Positions 5,176 through 5,828 of a stretch of 5,828 nt of DNA are shown piece by piece. The DNA comes from an uncultured Eubacteriales bacterium. GTDB lineage: Bacteria; Bacillota; Clostridia; Christensenellales; Aristaeellaceae. The stretch covers positions 1 to 5,828 of the forward strand of contig USDD01000129.1 in the NCBI GenBank assembly GCA_900553265.1, written 5' to 3'. The number at the start of each line of letters is the position of its first letter. Positions within the stretch are counted from its first letter, which is position 1. A program made the translations under genes and the position numbers. Below the pieces are notes generated by a model. The model was not told the origin of the DNA, did no database searches, and was given only the letters and a program-made list of their open reading frames with translations.

Positions 5176-5828
5176 TTATTGATACATCAGGCCCGGCATC
5201 ATGACCATTTCGCATTTGTCCTGCGCCATCTTCAGATCGCCCATGAGCGACGCGGCGCAAATAGCCCGATTGCCGAACCGGCGGCGAATTTCGTCCACGC
5301 AGTCGTCCAGCGCCCTGCGCCTTTCCCGCGCCTCGGCGTTGCAGAACATATCCAGCTGCACCGGCTGGCGCGCCGATACAAGATTGATGCCGCGAATGGT
5401 CAGCGCTCGCACGGGCTTCTCCCAGAAATAGTGCTGACGGAAAAGCGCAAAGCCCGCCTGCGAAATCTCCAGCGGCGACTGGCTCGGAAAGGGCAGCGGC
5501 GTCTGATACTGCCGGTAATCCAGGTCATTATCCTTGACCGTGATCTGCACGCCCCTCGCCGCCAATCCGTTCTTCCGCAGGCGATGGCCCACGTCCTGCG
5601 CCAGCTCGTACAGCACCAGCCACACCGGATACTCTGCCTCCAGATCGCACATGCAGGTTGTGCCGTGGCCCACGGATTTGATCGGCGGCACAAATTCCGC
5701 GGGCATGACCGGCGAATGATCCGCGCCGTTGGCAAAGCGCCAGAGCATAACGCCGTTCTTCCCCAAACGGCTCCGAATCAGCTCGGGATCGGCCTTGGCC
5801 AGATCGCCGATGGTCATGACGTTCATGC
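5176..5828 (-). CDS. Y-family DNA polymerase (DinB/UmuC-like), C-terminal part, runs off the right edge
   Basis: Translesion DNA polymerase; only the last 217 or so residues are in the window, and the frame is open to the right edge. Residue numbers below count from the ATG at 5826, which is not the true start. The visible part begins in the thumb helix-hairpin-helix region (TIGDLAKADPELIRSRLGK, 5-23), with the family phrase LWRFANGADHSPV (28-40). It then enters the little-finger domain at IKSVGHGTT (49-57). QLDMF (157-161) near the C-terminus matches the sliding-clamp-binding consensus QLxLF typical of these enzymes. The catalytic palm with its acidic residues is outside the window, so activity cannot be judged. 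It would allow synthesis across damaged DNA. Phages and mobile elements do carry such genes, so it may be part of the phage early region. Confidence 0.93.
   Translation of the reverse strand, partial: MNVMTIGDLAKADPELIRSRLGKNGVMLWRFANGADHSPVMPAEFVPPIKSVGHGTTCMCDLEAEYPVWLVLYELAQDVGHRLRKNGLAARGVQITVKDNDLDYRQYQTPLPFPSQSPLEISQAGFALFRQHYFWEKPVRALTIRGINLVSARQPVQLDMFCNAEARERRRALDDCVDEIRRRFGNRAICAASLMGDLKMAQDKCEMVMMPGLMYQ

Overview
The window looks like part of the early/replication region of a bacteriophage or prophage of a GC-rich member of the Bacillota, probably class Clostridia. The grounds are the strong AGGAGG-type ribosome binding sites, the tight one-strand gene packing, and the style of the family A polymerase, SNF2 helicase and Y-family polymerase. 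The host assignment is inference. Every gene I can support lies on the minus strand, so the operon reads from right to left. The long plus-strand open frames are antisense shadows of these genes.

In transcription order, the right end (5828 to 5176) holds the C-terminal half of a Y-family (translesion, DinB/UmuC-like) DNA polymerase that runs off the window. A 75-residue zinc-ribbon protein follows (5083 to 4856). Next is a gene-free stretch of about 170 bases (4855 to 4685) that is unusually rich in RNA structure. It holds an 18-base-pair bulged hairpin, then an intrinsic-terminator-like hairpin with a T-run, then a small GNRA-capped hairpin that hides the ribosome binding site of the next gene. 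I see no convincing promoter in it, so it looks like a regulated leader or attenuator rather than a simple gap.

Beyond the leader is a compact set of genes. First comes an easily missed 43-codon ORF (4684 to 4553) containing a 10-base-pair perfect palindrome. Its stop codon overlaps the GTG start of a DeoR-like helix-turn-helix regulator (4556 to 4200). That gene overlaps an SNF2-type helicase (4210 to 2789), which is followed after one base by a coiled-coil protein (2787 to 2371). A four-cysteine protein (2355 to 1624) comes next; it is possibly the single-stranded-DNA-binding component. Last is a family A DNA polymerase (1577 to beyond the left edge) with a 3'-5' exonuclease domain. A perfect hairpin lies just upstream of the polymerase ribosome binding site and could toggle its accessibility.

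Together the genes make sense as a phage replisome: polymerase, helicase/translocase, and accessory DNA-binding and coiled-coil proteins, headed by a small regulator. No primase, replication initiator, integrase, CRISPR array, tRNA or insertion sequence is visible. The most unusual material is in the non-coding leader and the small ORF after it, not in the large proteins.
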